The position numbers and the translations under genes are program-made. The notes under the pieces were generated by a model. The model did not search any database and was not told the origin of the DNA. It saw nothing but the letters and a program-made list of their open reading frames with translations. Positions 18,831 through 27,515 of a stretch of DNA of 55,582 nt are shown piece after piece. This DNA comes from Alteromonadaceae bacterium. Its GTDB lineage: Bacteria > Pseudomonadota > Gammaproteobacteria > Enterobacterales > Alteromonadaceae. The stretch covers positions 1 through 55,582 of the forward strand of contig JALZUE010000157.1 in the NCBI GenBank assembly GCA_023301705.1, given 5' to 3'. Position 1 is the stretch's first letter. Every line of letters begins with the position of its first letter.

Positions 18831-19802
18831 ATGCTATCTGACAACTTTGGTCGTAAGTTTTATTACTTACGCCTTTCAATTACTGACGTTTGTAATTTCA
18901 AATGTACATATTGTTTACCTGACGGTTACGAATGTGATAACGACAGAGATTTTTTGTCTCTAGACGAAATCAAGCGTACCGCACAAGCATTTGCTGAATT
19001 AGGCACAGAAAAAGTACGGATTACTGGCGGTGAGCCATCATTGCGTAAAGACTTGCCTGAAATCATTAAAGCCGTGAAGCAAACACCAGGCATTAAGCAA
19101 GTTGCAATCACCACGAATGGGTATAAATTACCTGAGCATTTACCTGCCTGGTTAGATGCAGGCATTGATGCAATAAATATTAGCATCGACAGTTTTGATC
19201 CAAGACAATTCTATTCAATTACAGGACACAATAAGCTAGAGCATATACTTAAAGGTATTGATGCTGCCATGATTGATGGTCGGGCTAAAATTAAAGTCAA
19301 TACGGTATTAATGCGTGAGTATAATGCCTTTGATTTAGATAATTTTTTACGCTGGATCAAAGACAAACCTGTTTCATTGCGTTTTATCGAATTAATGGAA
19401 ACTGGTGACAACAAAGCCTTTTTTAACAAGCAACACGTCTCAGGTGAAAGCATCAAGCAGCACCTGTTAAAAAATGGTTGGTTACCATCAATTAGAGATA
19501 AATCAGCTGGTCCGGCTCAAGAATTTTACCATAGTGATTACCAAGGTACTATTGGCTTGATTATGCCTTACAGTAAAGATTTTTGCGCTTCGTGTAATCG
19601 ATTGAGAATCAGTTCTTTAGGTAAGTTACATTTATGTTTATTTGGTGAACAAGGTTTATCGTTAAAAGATTATTTACAGTCTGATGATATTGAGCCGTTA
19701 AAAGAGCAAATTGTTGCATTACTAGATGATAAAAAAGAAACGCATTTTTTAGAGCAAAACTTAACTGGCGCAACCAAACATTTAGCAATGTTAGGTGGTT
19801 AA
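18831..19802 (+). CDS. moaA: GTP 3',8-cyclase (molybdopterin precursor synthesis)
   Basis: Radical SAM enzyme that rearranges GTP into 3',8-cyclo-GTP, the first Moco step, with MoaC acting next. The 323-residue protein has the radical SAM cluster Cys21, Cys25 and Cys28 (CNFKCTYC), the GGEPSLRKDL SAM motif, and the second Fe-S site near residue 252 (FCASCNRLRIS, LHLCLFG). It ends in the conserved Gly-Gly. I chose ATG 18831, five bases after GGAAAGG, over an in-frame GTG at 18825 that overlaps the ribosome site. First gene of a ten-gene molybdenum operon. Confidence 0.97.
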   Translation: MLSDNFGRKFYYLRLSITDVCNFKCTYCLPDGYECDNDRDFLSLDEIKRTAQAFAELGTEKVRITGGEPSLRKDLPEIIKAVKQTPGIKQVAITTNGYKLPEHLPAWLDAGIDAINISIDSFDPRQFYSITGHNKLEHILKGIDAAMIDGRAKIKVNTVLMREYNAFDLDNFLRWIKDKPVSLRFIELMETGDNKAFFNKQHVSGESIKQHLLKNGWLPSIRDKSAGPAQEFYHSDYQGTIGLIMPYSKDFCASCNRLRISSLGKLHLCLFGEQGLSLKDYLQSDDIEPLKEQIVALLDDKKETHFLEQNLTGATKHLAMLGG

Positions 19803-19805
19803 CTT

Positions 19806-20489
19806 ATGAAAGCAATGAATAAAACGCTTTTAGGAAGTGAATGCTTAGGCATTGTTTTAGCGGGTGGTTTGTCTACTCGAATGGGTGAAAACAAAGCAAA
19901 CCTTCAACACTTTGCCGTAAAAGCTAATTTACCCAATAACCCGTCATGCAACCAGCAAAGCAACATGTTGGAATTTAGCCAACAAACGCTAAAAAACAGT
20001 GGTATCAATAACGTTGTTGTTAGTGGTGATAACTATGAAGTTACTGACAACTATAAAAACTTAGGCCCTATTGCCGGTATTTATAGTGTTATACAGCAGT
20101 ATCGCCCTAAAGCTGTATTAGTGATGCCGGTAGATTTACCGTTAATGACTTGTGATATATTACAAAACCTAAAATTAAAAGGTGAATTAAGTCAAAAGGC
20201 ATGCTTTTATGACAACCATTATTTACCCTTATATTTACCTGTTAATAGTTTAACCGAACTTACTTTCTCGCAATTATTTTCTCATATGAACAATAATATA
20301 AATGGTTCTGCGACTATAAAAAATAACAGTACAAGGCACGAAATAAAAGGACCTTCAATGCGACAATTTTTATCGCAATTGCCACACCAACGTCTTGTTC
20401 TGAAAAACGAAAAGTCATTATTTAATTGCAACACGCCACAGCAGTGGCAACAAGCGCAAGCATTGCATAATAAAACTGTTGTTAATTAA
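19806..20489 (+). CDS. mobA: Molybdenum cofactor guanylyltransferase
   Basis: Adds GMP to Mo-molybdopterin to give the bis-MGD cofactor used by DMSO-reductase-family enzymes such as nitrate and TMAO reductases. The 227-residue protein has the nucleotidyltransferase signature LAGGLSTRMGENK near residue 18, LGPIAGIYS and MPVDLPLMT. It starts three bases after moaA; ATG 19815 is an alternative start. An Asn/Gln-rich stretch around residues 38-55 looks like a local insertion. The gene implies the cell uses bis-MGD enzymes encoded elsewhere. Confidence 0.92.
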   Translation: MKAMNKTLLGSECLGIVLAGGLSTRMGENKANLQHFAVKANLPNNPSCNQQSNMLEFSQQTLKNSGINNVVVSGDNYEVTDNYKNLGPIAGIYSVIQQYRPKAVLVMPVDLPLMTCDILQNLKLKGELSQKACFYDNHYLPLYLPVNSLTELTFSQLFSHMNNNINGSATIKNNSTRHEIKGPSMRQFLSQLPHQRLVLKNEKSLFNCNTPQQWQQAQALHNKTVVN

Positions 20490-20530
20490 CACAATATATA
20501 AAATTATTTCCAATCAAGGTGAACAATATT

Positions 20531-21073
20531 ATGGCCAATAAACCTCGTCCAGCTTTTCAAGCATTAAACATTGCAGTACTTACCGTTTCAGATACGCGTG
20601 ATGAAAGTAATGACACATCGGGTCAAGCGTTAGTTGAGCGCCTAACAAGCGCGGGTCACAACTTAAGTGATAAAAAAATTGTTAAAGACGATATTTACCA
20701 ATTACGTTCAGTGGTTTCACAATGGATCGCCAATGATGAGATTCAAGTCATTATAAGTACTGGTGGTACTGGTTTTACCGCAAGAGACAATACACCAGAA
20801 GCATTATCGGTATTATTTGACAAACAAGTTGAAGGGTTTGGCGAGGTTTTTCGCGCGGTATCATTAACAGAAATAGGTACATCAACCGTTCAATCTCGTG
20901 CATTAGCAGGTATGGCAAATAATACGGTAATTTTCTGTGTGCCTGGTTCAACCAATGCATGTAAAACGGCTTGGGATAAAATTATTGGCGAACAGGTTGA
21001 TGCTTCACACGGACCATGCAACTTTGTGACACATTTAAAGCCACAAACACCCGCTTGTGGGAGTCGTGGTTAA
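20531..21073 (+). CDS. moaB: Molybdopterin adenylyltransferase-type protein MoaB
   Basis: Member of the MoaB/MogA family that adenylates molybdopterin before metal insertion. From the ATG at 20531 it has 180 residues, with AVLTVSDTRDESNDTSGQ, STGGTGFTARDNTPEA, GFGEVFR and FCVPGSTNACKTAWD. An in-frame GTG at 20519 would add four residues, but it overlaps the AAGG that serves ATG 20531. The start of moaC lies one base after its stop. Whether this copy is catalytic or a MogA substitute cannot be told from context alone. Confidence 0.94.
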   Translation: MANKPRPAFQALNIAVLTVSDTRDESNDTSGQALVERLTSAGHNLSDKKIVKDDIYQLRSVVSQWIANDEIQVIISTGGTGFTARDNTPEALSVLFDKQVEGFGEVFRAVSLTEIGTSTVQSRALAGMANNTVIFCVPGSTNACKTAWDKIIGEQVDASHGPCNFVTHLKPQTPACGSRG

Positions 21074-21074
21074 T

Positions 21075-21587
21075 ATGACAAAAGCAACAACACCTGAACT
21101 TACTCACCTAAATAAAAAAGGTGAAGCCAATATGGTTGATGTGACTAATAAAGCCATCACCGCAAGAACAGCTCGTGCTCAAGGCTTCATTAATATGAAC
21201 AACACAGCTTTTTCGTTAGTCAGTAAAGGTGAGCATAAAAAAGGTGATGTTTTTGCTGTTGCTCGTATTGCCGGTATACAGGCAGCTAAACAATGCAGTA
21301 ATTTAATACCTTTATGCCACCCTTTAATGCTTAGTAAAGTACAGGTTGATTTTGAGATAGACACAGAAAACCAACGCATAAAAGTACTTAGCTTATGTAA
21401 GTTAAGCGGTCAAACAGGTGTAGAAATGGAAGCCTTAACCGCTGTTTCTGTCGCTTGCTTAACCTTATTTGATATGTGTAAAGCAGTAGATCCTGAAATG
21501 GAAATTTATGGTATTAAAGTATTAAGTAAAGAAGGTGGTAAATCAGGTAACTGGCAAACAACACAACCTTCAGATAATAAGGCCTAA
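21075..21587 (+). CDS. moaC: Cyclic pyranopterin monophosphate synthase
   Basis: Converts 3',8-cyclo-GTP from MoaA into cyclic pyranopterin monophosphate. The 170-residue protein has MVDVTNKAITARTARA, LIPLCHPL and TGVEMEALTAVSVACLT with the conserved catalytic Lys in the region DMCKAVD. I chose ATG 21075, one base after the moaB stop and 11 bases after GGGAG, over an upstream GTG at 21057 inside moaB. Confidence 0.96.
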   Translation: MTKATTPELTHLNKKGEANMVDVTNKAITARTARAQGFINMNNTAFSLVSKGEHKKGDVFAVARIAGIQAAKQCSNLIPLCHPLMLSKVQVDFEIDTENQRIKVLSLCKLSGQTGVEMEALTAVSVACLTLFDMCKAVDPEMEIYGIKVLSKEGGKSGNWQTTQPSDNKA

Positions 21588-21588
21588 C

Positions 21589-21855
21589 ATGATTAATGTA
21601 ATGTTTTTTGCTCGTTTACGCGAACAGCTACAATGTGAAAAGATGACAATAAACTTTCAAGATGTCGTAGCAAGTTCACAAGGTGAAATTACTGTCGCAC
21701 GGTTAAAAGCTTATTTAATCGAGCTTAACCCTAGTTGGTCTGTGCATTTTGAAAGTACATTATTACATGCTGTTAACCAAGAAATGGTGAACGATAACGT
21801 TACAATTCAGCCTAACGATGAAGTGGCCTTTTTTCCACCAGTTACTGGCGGATAA
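21589..21855 (+). CDS. moaD: Molybdopterin synthase sulfur-carrier subunit
   Basis: Ubiquitin-like carrier whose C-terminal thiocarboxylate gives sulfur to cyclic pyranopterin monophosphate. The 88-residue protein begins MINVMFFARLREQL and ends FFPPVTGG; the Gly-Gly is the site activated by MoeB. Its ATG lies one base after the moaC stop. The frame is open further upstream inside moaC, but that extension is not real. Confidence 0.95.
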   Translation: MINVMFFARLREQLQCEKMTINFQDVVASSQGEITVARLKAYLIELNPSWSVHFESTLLHAVNQEMVNDNVTIQPNDEVAFFPPVTGG

Positions 21856-21880
21856 ACTCTATATTAGGTGTTAAGAAATA

Positions 21881-22336
21881 ATGATTAGTATACAAGCGCA
21901 TGACTTTGACATTAGTGACGAAACCAATTTATTAGAGCAAAATAATCATGATGATGGTGCCCTAGTCACGTTTACAGGTCGTGTTCGTAATAAAAATTTA
22001 GGTGACGATGTTAGTGCCCTTCACTTAGAGCATTATCCAGGTATGACGAAAAAGTCATTAGCGTCTATTATAGAGCAAGCAAAATCTCGCTGGCCAATAA
22101 GCCGAGTCAAAGTGATTCACCGTATTGGTACTTTAGCTGTTGGCGAGCAAATTGTTTTTGTTGGTGTTACGAGCCCACACCGTGAAGCTGCTTTTCAAGC
22201 ATGTGAATTTATCATGGACTACTTAAAAGTAAGCGCACCATTTTGGAAAAAAGAAGTAACTCCTAACGGTGACCGTTGGTTAGATGCCAAAACAAGTGAT
22301 ACAAACAAAGCAAGTCACTGGAATAGTAAGACTTAA
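21881..22336 (+). CDS. moaE: Molybdopterin synthase catalytic subunit
   Basis: Large subunit of molybdopterin synthase; two MoaE and two MoaD transfer two sulfurs to the pterin. The 151-residue protein has GALVTFTGRVRN, LEHYPGMTKKSL, VHRIGTLAVGE, SPHREAAFQACEFIMD and the catalytic lysine in APFWKKE. It sits 25 bases after moaD. Confidence 0.96.
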   Translation: MISIQAHDFDISDETNLLEQNNHDDGALVTFTGRVRNKNLGDDVSALHLEHYPGMTKKSLASIIEQAKSRWPISRVKVIHRIGTLAVGEQIVFVGVTSPHREAAFQACEFIMDYLKVSAPFWKKEVTPNGDRWLDAKTSDTNKASHWNSKT

Positions 22337-22372
22337 AAATAGTAAAGCTTAATAATAGCAGGAAGACTAGTG

Positions 22373-23239
22373 ATGAATTTCCCCCTAAAAAAGCATCAAT
22401 TGAGTAGCGTTTACAAGCTGTTTATCCTATTAACTTTTTTTCTTTGTTCATTCATCATTAATGCACAACCTTTGCGTATAGCTGTTTCCGCTAACTTCCA
22501 CCCCGTTTTGGTTCAATTGCTACCAATATTTAAACAACAAAATATTATTAACAATAGCCCTTTTGCTCACCAGTCTGTCGAGTTAATTAGCGCAGCAAGT
22601 GGCGTATTACATCAACAAATACGTTATGGCGCCCCTTTTGATATTTTTTTATCTGCTGATTCACTAAGACCTCAGCAATTAATTGATGAAAACAAAGCAC
22701 TCTCATCATCACTAATAACTTATGCGGTAGGCCAATTATCATTATGGTCTAAAAATAACGCGCAGTTTAATCATAAAGCTTCTATTGAAGATATACTCTC
22801 AAGCGAAACAAGCCAACCTAAACACTTAGCAATTGCAAACCCTAACACAGCGCCATACGGTAAAGCCTCTAAAGAAGTATTAAACCAGCTAAATTTATGG
22901 CAAAGTTATCAACACAGGCTCATTACAGGAATTAATATTAATCAAACCTTTCAACAGGTCAGAAGCGGTTCAGCACCACTGGGTATTGTTGCAACAAGTC
23001 AGTTAATATTGAATAACTTCACCAATGGCATACCAGTGTCTCAACAACTTTATTCACCAATAAAGCAACAAGGTGTTATTTTAAAGCGCAGTAAACAAGT
23101 GGCTTTTGCACAAAGATTCATGGCTTTTTTACAATCAGCAGAAATACAGCAGCAATTAACAAATTACGGATATTTATCGGGTACTTCTGCAAATAACATA
23201 GCGATTGAGCACCATCTTAAGGCTAGCGATGAATATTAA
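22373..23239 (+). CDS. modA: Molybdate ABC transporter, periplasmic binding protein
   Basis: Captures molybdate (and tungstate) in the periplasm for ModBC. The 288-residue protein has a signal peptide ending IINA before QPLRIAVSANF, then the ModA features SAASGVLHQQI, GAPFDIFLSAD and NPNTAPYGKAS. ATG 22373 lies seven bases after AGGAAG; a GTG immediately before it is the other possibility. It follows moaE by 36 bases, so uptake genes share the Moco operon. Its last 11 bases overlap modB. Confidence 0.94.
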   Translation: MNFPLKKHQLSSVYKLFILLTFFLCSFIINAQPLRIAVSANFHPVLVQLLPIFKQQNIINNSPFAHQSVELISAASGVLHQQIRYGAPFDIFLSADSLRPQQLIDENKALSSSLITYAVGQLSLWSKNNAQFNHKASIEDILSSETSQPKHLAIANPNTAPYGKASKEVLNQLNLWQSYQHRLITGININQTFQQVRSGSAPLGIVATSQLILNNFTNGIPVSQQLYSPIKQQGVILKRSKQVAFAQRFMAFLQSAEIQQQLTNYGYLSGTSANNIAIEHHLKASDEY

Positions 23240-23933
23240 TAACCTTGATTTAATTGCGTTAATTACCACCGTTAAATTAGCGTTTATTACTACTTTTATT
23301 TTATTACTAATAGGTACGCCCTGTGCGTGGTTTTTAGCCCGTATGCGTTCTCGATATAAATTTTTTTTTGAAGCACTTATCGCTTTACCTTTAATATTAC
23401 CGCCTACGGTTATTGGCTTTTATTTACTCATCGCCTTTGCACCTGACGCTTTACCAGGCCAATTATGGCAAAGTATTACAGGACAACAATTAGCCTTTAG
23501 TTTTAGCGCATTAGTCATTGGCTCTGTTTTTTATTCTTTACCTTTTGTTATACAACCTTTGCAAAAAGCGTTTGAACAATTAGGTACTAATATCGTTGAA
23601 GCCAGCCAAGTACTGGGGGCTTCGCCAATTAATAGCTTCTTTACTATTGTTGTGCCAATGACCAAAGCCAGCTTTATCACAGCTGCAAGTTTAGGTTTTG
23701 CACATACCATTGGTGAGTTTGGAATTGTATTAATGATAGGTGGTAATATTAGTGGTGAAACACGCGTACTATCAATTGCGTTATTTGATCATGTTGAAGC
23801 ATTTAATTATGCAAAGGCACATATGCTAGCAGCAGGCTTATTAATAGGCTCATTTATTTTTCTGACCTTAATTTCACTATTAAATAAAAAGCATCAATCT
23901 CAGAATAATACTATGACAGATCATTCATCATGA
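23229..23933 (+). CDS. modB: Molybdate ABC transporter permease
   Basis: Inner-membrane subunit of the molybdate importer, 234 residues, with about five membrane helices. The permease loop that docks on ModC reads EASQVLGASPINSFFTIVVPMTKAS, here given by its ends EASQVLGASP and VVPMTKAS. HTIGEFGIVLMIGGNI is a ModB hallmark. I chose ATG 23229, six bases after TAAGG and overlapping modA by 11 bases, over an upstream TTG at 23205. Confidence 0.94.
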   Translation: MNINNLDLIALITTVKLAFITTFILLLIGTPCAWFLARMRSRYKFFFEALIALPLILPPTVIGFYLLIAFAPDALPGQLWQSITGQQLAFSFSALVIGSVFYSLPFVIQPLQKAFEQLGTNIVEASQVLGASPINSFFTIVVPMTKASFITAASLGFAHTIGEFGIVLMIGGNISGETRVLSIALFDHVEAFNYAKAHMLAAGLLIGSFIFLTLISLLNKKHQSQNNTMTDHSS

Positions 23934-25129
23934 AAGATCTTGCTATCAATATTGCTTTACCCTTACAGCAGTTCAATTTAAAGGTTAAGGTCGATATATC
24001 ATTAACCGCTATCACTGCAGTGTTTGGTTATTCAGGCGCAGGAAAAACCTCATTATTACGTTGTATTGCAGGCCTAGAAAAATCAGCCCAAGGTACAATT
24101 CTCTGTAATAACTCAGTATGGCTGCAAACAAAAAATACAGCTAATAAAGCTATATCTGAACCGTCTACCTTTGTACCCGCTCATCAACGTAATGTCAGTA
24201 TGGTATTTCAAGACAATCGCTTATTTGAGCATTTAAACGTTGAAAAAAACTTAGCTTACGCACTTAAGCGCAAACGAAATAGCAGAATAAATTATGACGA
24301 AGTTATAGCGTTAACTAATATAAAACACCTATTAACCCAATTTCCATCAACACTGTCTGGTGGAGAACAGCAGCGTGTAGCAATTGCCAGATCTATATTG
24401 AATGAGCCATCGTTATTATTATTAGATGAACCTTTTAGCGCCCTAGATTCAAAACATAAAGCGAATTTAATTAGCCTGTTACAAAAAATACATCAGCAAT
24501 ATCAACTACCAATGGTATACGTAAGCCATAGTGTTGACGACATTCAACAATTAGCAGATACAACGCTAGTATTAAATAAAGGTCTTGTGACGCTTTTTGA
24601 TCAAACCCATCATGTTATTCATCAGCTTGGTGAAGATAATATGATCAAACAGCAAACTTGTTTAACGTTAACCGTTAATAGTGATGAAACAAGTCAGGTA
24701 TCAGATTATGGTTTAGTTGCGTTATCCCTTGATAAGAACACTCGGCAAGTTATTTATGTTGCCAAAGAAAACATAAAACTACGCGAACAACATTTATTAT
24801 CATGCTATATAAATGCTAGCGATATTAGCTTAAGCCTAACGTCTTCACTTGATAGCTCAATAATGAATCAGCTAGCCGCAACAATTAAAGAAGTACATAT
24901 ATTTGATCAAAAAGCGCTCATTAAGCTAGACAGTTATAACCACACTTTTTATACCTTAATTTCGTTATTTTCATTGAAAAAATTAAACTTAGTTAAACAC
25001 CTTAAACAATGTGATCAAAACCGTATCATTAATCAGTATATAAGTTGTCATCAACTTGCAAGATCAAAGGTGTACATACAATTTAAAGCAAGTAGTGTTA
25101 AAACATTAAGTGAATCTCTTAATGTGTAA
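23930..25129 (+). CDS. modC: Molybdate ABC transporter ATPase
   Basis: ATPase subunit of the molybdate importer, 399 residues. Walker A is GYSGAGKTS (about 33-41), Q-loop FQDNRLFEHL, signature LSGGEQQRVAIARS (about 142), Walker B LLLLDEPFSALD and H-loop VYVSHSVDD. The C-terminal third (from about residue 250) corresponds to the Mop/TOBE regulatory domain but is diverged and longer than usual. The ATG overlaps the modB stop by four bases (ATGA). No modE regulator is in the window. Confidence 0.93.
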   Translation: MKDLAINIALPLQQFNLKVKVDISLTAITAVFGYSGAGKTSLLRCIAGLEKSAQGTILCNNSVWLQTKNTANKAISEPSTFVPAHQRNVSMVFQDNRLFEHLNVEKNLAYALKRKRNSRINYDEVIALTNIKHLLTQFPSTLSGGEQQRVAIARSILNEPSLLLLDEPFSALDSKHKANLISLLQKIHQQYQLPMVYVSHSVDDIQQLADTTLVLNKGLVTLFDQTHHVIHQLGEDNMIKQQTCLTLTVNSDETSQVSDYGLVALSLDKNTRQVIYVAKENIKLREQHLLSCYINASDISLSLTSSLDSSIMNQLAATIKEVHIFDQKALIKLDSYNHTFYTLISLFSLKKLNLVKHLKQCDQNRIINQYISCHQLARSKVYIQFKASSVKTLSESLNV

Positions 25130-25170
25130 ATATATCGCACTTCATTTTACCTAAAGATAAAGAGGTTTTT

Positions 25171-25917
25171 GTGTTAACGCATCATGAAAAACTAAAATAT
25201 AGTCGTCAAATCATGTTAAGCCCTATTGGCGAGGAAGGCCAATTAGCACTACATAATGCTAAAGTATTAATCGTAGGTTTGGGAGGTTTAGGCAACCCTG
25301 CAGCGCAATACTTAGCGGCATCAGGCGTGGGCACATTATATTTAGCTGACGGTGATACTATAGATTTAAGTAATTTACCTCGTCAAATTCTTTTTAGTGA
25401 AAACGATATAGAACAAAAAAAAGTAGATATTGCTGAACAAAAACTCAAGGCACAATATCCTCATGTTGAAATAGAAGTTATAGATGAAATGCTTGATGAT
25501 GAGCTAGCCAGTTATTACATTTCACAGGTAGATGTTGTGCTTGATTGCACAGATAACATAGCAAGTAGGTATTTACTTAATAAACATTGTGTTGCTGAAA
25601 AAATACCATTAGTTGTTGGCGCTGCAACAGGGTTTGACGGCCAATGTTTAATAGTAAATAGTCTCCATGAAAATAGCGCTTGTTATCAATGTTTATTTCC
25701 AGCTAGTGAAAAAGCACCAGAACAAAACTGCCAAACCTTGGGCATTCTTGGCCCTGTATTAAGTATTATTGGCGGTATGCAAGCTTTACAAGCGATTAAA
25801 CAGATTGTTGGCGTGAACGTTAACACTAATCAACTATTAATGTTTGACGGTTTATCAACTCAATGGCAGTCATTCACGCTACCTAAAAATAACGACTGCC
25901 CTGTTTGCGCTCAATGA
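25171..25917 (+). CDS. moeB: MoaD adenylyltransferase (MoeB/ThiF family)
   Basis: E1-like enzyme that adenylates the MoaD C-terminus. The 248-residue protein has the nucleotide fold GLGGLGNPAAQYLAASGVG, DGDTIDLSNLPRQ, DCTDNIASRYLLN and zinc pairs CYQC (about 173) and CPVC at the end. It starts at GTG 25171 after AGAGG. ThiF has the same fold and thiamine synthesis is the main alternative, but position at the end of the moa/mod operon favours MoeB. Confidence 0.88.
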   Translation: MLTHHEKLKYSRQIMLSPIGEEGQLALHNAKVLIVGLGGLGNPAAQYLAASGVGTLYLADGDTIDLSNLPRQILFSENDIEQKKVDIAEQKLKAQYPHVEIEVIDEMLDDELASYYISQVDVVLDCTDNIASRYLLNKHCVAEKIPLVVGAATGFDGQCLIVNSLHENSACYQCLFPASEKAPEQNCQTLGILGPVLSIIGGMQALQAIKQIVGVNVNTNQLLMFDGLSTQWQSFTLPKNNDCPVCAQ

Positions 25918-26030
25918 ATAACCTTTGTAAAAATAAATTTACCTAATTCGGTTAAACAAACGCTATAAAATAATTGCACAGTGTGGTTTTTATCCTATAT
26001 TCAAGTAATAACGAGAATCAAGGGTACAAT

Positions 26031-27330
26031 ATGACACTTAAAAAACAGTTAATTTTAAAAGGGTCTGTTTTATTTATTTTATCAATTTGCTTGTCTGCGA
26101 ATGCAGCCAATAGCTTCAATGCAAAACACATCGGACAAGGGTTCACCTCATTAACTACCGATTTTACCGCCGCAATTAATAATCCTGCTTTAGCTAGCGC
26201 TTATGATAGTGATGATGATTTTTATTTTAGCTTCGGTGCGGGTATTCTTGCCTCCGATGAAGGTGATGTCATAGATATAGGTGAACAAATTTCTGATGAT
26301 ATCAATATACTCAGTGATGAAATTGATGACTTAGCATTTGATAGTCAAACAACATTAATTGATGTGGCAAATGCACAAATATCATTACTTATACAGGCTA
26401 ATAATATTACGGATAATTTATCATTGATTGATGAGAGCCCTGTTACTGCACGTATTGGCACCAACGCATTACTTATGCTGCCAAATAAGTACATAAGCCT
26501 AGGAATTTTCGCCGATCAATATGCACGTTTAAGTGTTTCTGTTGACTATGATGATACCGATACATTCTTACTAAATGCAGCCATTGTTACTTTAAACAGT
26601 GATTTACTTGATAATTTATCATCTTCTGGTCAGGGATTAGGATACTCAGTAGCAGAAGCAGGAGTAATAGTTGCCAAAAATATTATTGAGAATGAAAACT
26701 ACACATTAAATTTAGGCGCTAAAATTAAGTACCAACGAATTGATATCATATCAACAACTGTCGATATTAATGACTTTGATGATGATGAATTTGATTTAGA
26801 TGATGACATTGCTGATAGTACTCAAACTAATGTAGATTTAGGCCTATATTTAAATTGGGGAGCAAAAAATCAATGGCACTTTGCGTTAGTAGCTAATAAC
26901 TTATTAACTCATGATATTAGCAAAAAATCAATGGCACTTTGCGTTAGTAGCTAATAACTTATTAACTCATGATATTAGCTTTGTTGTTGACACTGAAGAT
27001 GTAAATTTTGAATTAGAAGTCAATGCTCAAGCCGCAATTAGTTATGGTCATTCATGGTACCGCTTTTCTGCTGAAATAGATTTACTCGAAAGAGAAGGGT
27101 TTGCTAATTTAGAGGAATCTCAATACTTTGCTTTAGGGTCTCAGTTATCACTAGGTGAACATGTACAATTCCGCTTAGGTGCTCGTACCGATTTAAATAA
27201 TGTTGATGAAGATGTATTTACCTTAGGTTTAGGTCTATCACCTTGGGATATACTTGCCCTAGATTTATCGGCGTTAGTAGGCCCAAACGACACCATAGGT
27301 TTAGGATTACAGCTTGGAATTAAGTTATAA
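26031..27330 (+). pseudogene. TraF-like envelope protein gene interrupted by a 58-bp tandem duplication
   Basis: The ATG at 26031 follows AAGGG and starts a signal peptide (MTLKKQLILKG to SANA). The protein resembles the chromosomal family often labelled conjugal transfer protein TraF, predicted outer-membrane or periplasmic beta-rich proteins (early FNAKHIGQGFTS, NNPALAS). The reading frame stops at 26954 after 307 residues because 58 bases are duplicated at 26861-26976. With one copy removed, 26031-27330 becomes exactly 414 codons (413 residues plus stop) ending GLGLQLGIKL. The part after the duplication stays open and looks under normal coding constraint, so the break is recent or reversible. 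No conjugation genes are near. Confidence 0.8.
26861..26976. repeat. Two perfect 58-bp tandem copies
   Basis: 26861-26918 and 26919-26976 are identical 58-base units, each starting agcaaaaaatc and ending catgatatt; the next three bases (agc) begin a third copy. Since 58 is not a multiple of three, the extra unit shifts the frame of the host gene by one base. Confidence 0.97.
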
Positions 27331-27515
27331 ATAATGGCCAGCATTAAATTGTAAAGAAAAGAAAATTAATGCCGTTAAAAGTTAACTACTGATATAATCA
27401 AAAATAGATAAAAAAAATCATTGTTAGCTAATTACTTAACTAACTGTTCATATTGAAAAATTTATTATCGATACTATTTTTAATACTTCATATTTAACTA
27501 TCAACAGAGCTGTAA

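Noticed and set aside
26031-27330. Reading the TraF-like gene as part of a conjugation system
   Set aside because: No other transfer, relaxase or pilus genes are near, and chromosomal members of this family are common without conjugation. The name is a family label only.
26911-27330. Second half of the TraF-like gene as a separate protein
   Set aside because: It begins inside the duplicated unit, has no ribosome site or signal peptide, and joins perfectly to the first half once one 58-base unit is removed.
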